Assembly: GCF_900116135.1 (NCBI RefSeq)
Contig: NZ_FOZX01000008.1
Location: 1-64,000, forward strand
Reading direction: 5' to 3'
Length of the DNA: 64,000 nucleotides
Origin: Saccharopolyspora flava
Lineage (GTDB): Bacteria; Actinomycetota; Actinomycetes; Mycobacteriales; Pseudonocardiaceae
Of the stretch, positions 62,529-64,000 are shown piece by piece; position 1 is the stretch's first letter; each line of letters begins with the position of its first letter. The notes under the pieces are model-generated. The model was not told the DNA's origin. It saw only the letters and a list, made by a program, of their open reading frames with translations, and did no database searches. A program made the position numbers and the translations under genes.

Positions 62529-62731
62529 CCACCTCGCTGAGCCGCACCATGCGGACTGCCTTGGTCGCCATCGGCGCAGCAGTGCAGAACGTCGAGGCCG
62601 GCCGCAGCGACCAGGACGAGCTCGACGAAATGGCGTTGGTGTGCGATCGGCTCGCGCAGGTCCTGCGAGCAGCTGCTGAGCAGACCGAGGCGCTTGAGGC
62701 CGAGGTCGTGGCGGTGGTGATCGAACCATGA
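62525..62731 (+). CDS. 68-aa helical protein
   Basis: MTTSLSRTMRTALVAIGAAV is followed by a long acidic helix rich in Glu and Ala (DELDEMALVCDRLAQVLRAA, then EALEAEVVAVV). There is no zinc motif and no signal peptide. It overlaps the zinc-finger gene by 4 bp (ATGA) and ends in the ATG of a short further frame. The tight coupling and cassette context argue that it is real. I do not recognise a family. Confidence 0.7.
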   Translation: MTTSLSRTMRTALVAIGAAVQNVEAGRSDQDELDEMALVCDRLAQVLRAAAEQTEALEAEVVAVVIEP

Positions 62732-62985
62732 TCACCGTTTCGGCGCGTCGGCGGACCTTGTCGTGGACGGGCCCGTGCGGCGAGAGCTGCGCCAACCTGC
62801 GCCCCGCACGGGCCAGGACTCAACTGCGGCGTCTGCAAGGCGCTGTTCAACGGCAACGCAATCAGCGGGGAGGAAACCTGTGGGACAAGCTTCGTTCGTA
62901 TGGTTGGAGATCACCGGCAAGTGCCAACTCGAATGCGCCCACTGCTACGCCGATTCCGGCCCCGGCGGGGATCACGGCAGCATGA
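62728..62985 (+). other. doubtful coupled small frame with cysteine knuckle, perhaps frameshifted
   Basis: The frame starts at an ATGA overlap with the 68-aa gene and reads MITVSARRRTLSWTGPCGESCANLRP, then degenerates into Arg/Gln-rich sequence overlapping the radical SAM gene. In another frame the DNA from about 62812 reads GLNCGVCKALFNGNAISGEE. One base change in the CCCC run near 62806 would join the two into a single zinc-ribbon protein (C-x3-C...C-x2-C) ending close to the radical SAM start. It may be an intact separate peptide, a decayed gene or a sequence error. Confidence 0.3.
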
Positions 62986-63764
62986 GCGAGCAGGACTGGC
63001 GCAGGGTCATCGACGAGGCCGCCGAGGTGGGCACAAGGATGGTGCAGTTCATCGGCGGTGAACCCACCCTGCACCCGTCGCTGCCGTCCCTGGTCGATCA
63101 CGCGCGATCCCGCGAGGTCGAGGTCGAGGTGTTCTCGAACCTCGTCAGTGTCCACCCGGTGCTGTGGGACGTGCTCGCCCAGCCGGGCGTGCGGCTGGCG
63201 ACGTCGTACTACTCGACCGACGCCGCCGAGCACGCCACGATCACCAAGCGGCGGACGTACGCGCGCACGAAGGCCAACATCGCGGAAGCCGTGCGCCGGT
63301 CGATCCCGGTGCGGGCCGGTGTGGTGAACCTGCGGGACGGGCAGCGCAGCGATCAAGCCGTCGCCGAGCTGCGCGAGCTCGGGGTCAACGAGATCGGGAC
63401 CGACCGGCTACGACAAGTTGGCCGCGGAGTGCGCACCGGACGAACCGGCCTCGATCAACTGTGCGGCCATTGCGGCGATGACAAGATAGCGATCTCCCCG
63501 ACCGGGGAGGTGTGGCCGTGCGTGTTCTCCCGGTGGATGCCGGTGGGCAACGTGCGGGATCGTGCTCTTGCCGCCATCTTGGCCGGTCCACAGATGGCCG
63601 AGGCGGACGCGACGCTGCGCACCCACTTCGCTACGCGACCACGGTCTGCGTGCGATCCTCAGTGCGGACCGAACTGCGGACCTGCCTGCAACCCGTCGTG
63701 CTGGCCGACCGGCGCCGGACCGTGCGGACCCAACGGCGGGTGCCAGCCGAACTACGACGCCTAG
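62880..63764 (+). CDS. radical SAM protein with cysteine-rich tail
   Basis: A 294-aa radical SAM enzyme. The [4Fe-4S] motif C-x3-C-x2-C is in ITGKCQLECAHCYADSG (~residues 15-22). GGE is in QFIGGEPTLHPSL. A second cluster-binding region near 200-225 has LCGHCGDDK and VWPCVFSRW, as in SPASM/twitch proteins. The tail repeats CDPQCGPNCGPACNPSC and ends GPCGPNGGCQPNYDA, possibly binding more metal. The GTG at 62880 is set by GGGGAGG. The target (peptide, cofactor or tRNA) is unknown. The AAA ATPase gene follows after 7 bp. Confidence 0.85.
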   Translation: MGQASFVWLEITGKCQLECAHCYADSGPGGDHGSMSEQDWRRVIDEAAEVGTRMVQFIGGEPTLHPSLPSLVDHARSREVEVEVFSNLVSVHPVLWDVLAQPGVRLATSYYSTDAAEHATITKRRTYARTKANIAEAVRRSIPVRAGVVNLRDGQRSDQAVAELRELGVNEIGTDRLRQVGRGVRTGRTGLDQLCGHCGDDKIAISPTGEVWPCVFSRWMPVGNVRDRALAAILAGPQMAEADATLRTHFATRPRSACDPQCGPNCGPACNPSCWPTGAGPCGPNGGCQPNYDA

Positions 63765-63771
63765 GAGACCG

Positions 63772-64000
63772 GTGTACGTCCGTCGTGCCTACGTCCGTGA
63801 GGCGAACCGCCCCGGCCGCGCCGAGCGCGGCCGGTGGCCGTTCACTGTGCCGTGCGTGGCCGAGCTCGCCGAGGAGGGCCTGACCTTCCAGGCACCGGTG
63901 ACCTTCCTCGTCGGAGACAACGGCTCCGGGAAGTCCACGCTTGTTGAGGCCATCGCCGAGGGCTTCAAGCTCGATTCCTACGGCGGCCGGCTCGCAGCGA
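63772..64000 (+). CDS. AAA/ABC-type ATPase, 5' part
   Basis: The first 76 codons of a gene cut by the window end. The protein starts VYVRRAYVREANRPGRAERG, then WPFTVPCVAELAEEGLTFQ. The P-loop is FLVGDNGSGKSTLVEAIAEG near residue 50, with LDSYGG after it. This matches bacterial AAA_21-like ATPases whose P-loop comes early. TAGGAGACC precedes the GTG. It is the next gene of the radical SAM operon. Confidence 0.88.
   Translation, partial: MYVRRAYVREANRPGRAERGRWPFTVPCVAELAEEGLTFQAPVTFLVGDNGSGKSTLVEAIAEGFKLDSYGGRLAA

Overview
This GC-rich window has GTG/TTG starts, frequent leaderless-looking promoters, 1-4 bp start/stop overlaps, mycothiol genes and an F420-type oxidoreductase. It is a chromosomal segment of an actinobacterium, most likely of the Pseudonocardiaceae (Saccharopolyspora-like; the genus is inference). 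It opens with the 5' end of a 16S rRNA gene transcribed leftward.

From about 4.5 to 34.9 kb the gene content and order recall the Mycobacterium tuberculosis block Rv2222c-Rv2236c: glnA2, a TAP-type hydrolase lipoprotein, panB, a fused RNase HI/phosphatase, a zinc-ribbon coiled-coil protein, NIF3, cobC, a low-molecular-weight tyrosine phosphatase, SURF1 and cobD. This backbone is interrupted by other modules. These are nadE, a SNF2 helicase with a SWIM protein, a PheC-like lipoprotein, DUF4326, npdG, an RNB ribonuclease, a six-gene type IV secretion-like operon (18.5-26.3 kb) and the RNase P RNA gene.

Right after cobD lies a complete four-gene Wadjet-type (JetABCD) anti-plasmid SMC system (35.0-43.2 kb), the main defence locus here. 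It is followed by a run of mostly single genes. They include a GNAT, a VOC protein, a saccharopine-dehydrogenase-like reductase, a TMEM165/GDT1 transporter behind a yybP-ykoY manganese riboswitch, a secreted peptidase-like hydrolase, mycothiol genes (maleylpyruvate-isomerase-like and mshB), DUF3048 and a Clp-N/HTH regulator with two operators over its own promoter. Two tandem zinc-ribbon miniproteins, an M15 peptidase, a thioesterase, a YbaK protein, TetR/EamA, LysE and methyltransferases follow.

The right end (60.2-64.0 kb) is an accessory cassette: a NUDIX hydrolase, a zinc-finger/HTH/TPR regulator, and a divergent operon of a zinc-finger protein, a 68-aa protein, a radical SAM protein with a cysteine-rich tail and an AAA ATPase cut by the window end.

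Non-coding structure includes three copies of a ~70-bp palindromic dispersed repeat, a 24-bp-period hairpin array, a 16-bp inverted repeat upstream of the secretion operon, paired palindromic operators and several strong terminators. No tRNA, CRISPR, transposase or prophage gene was seen.
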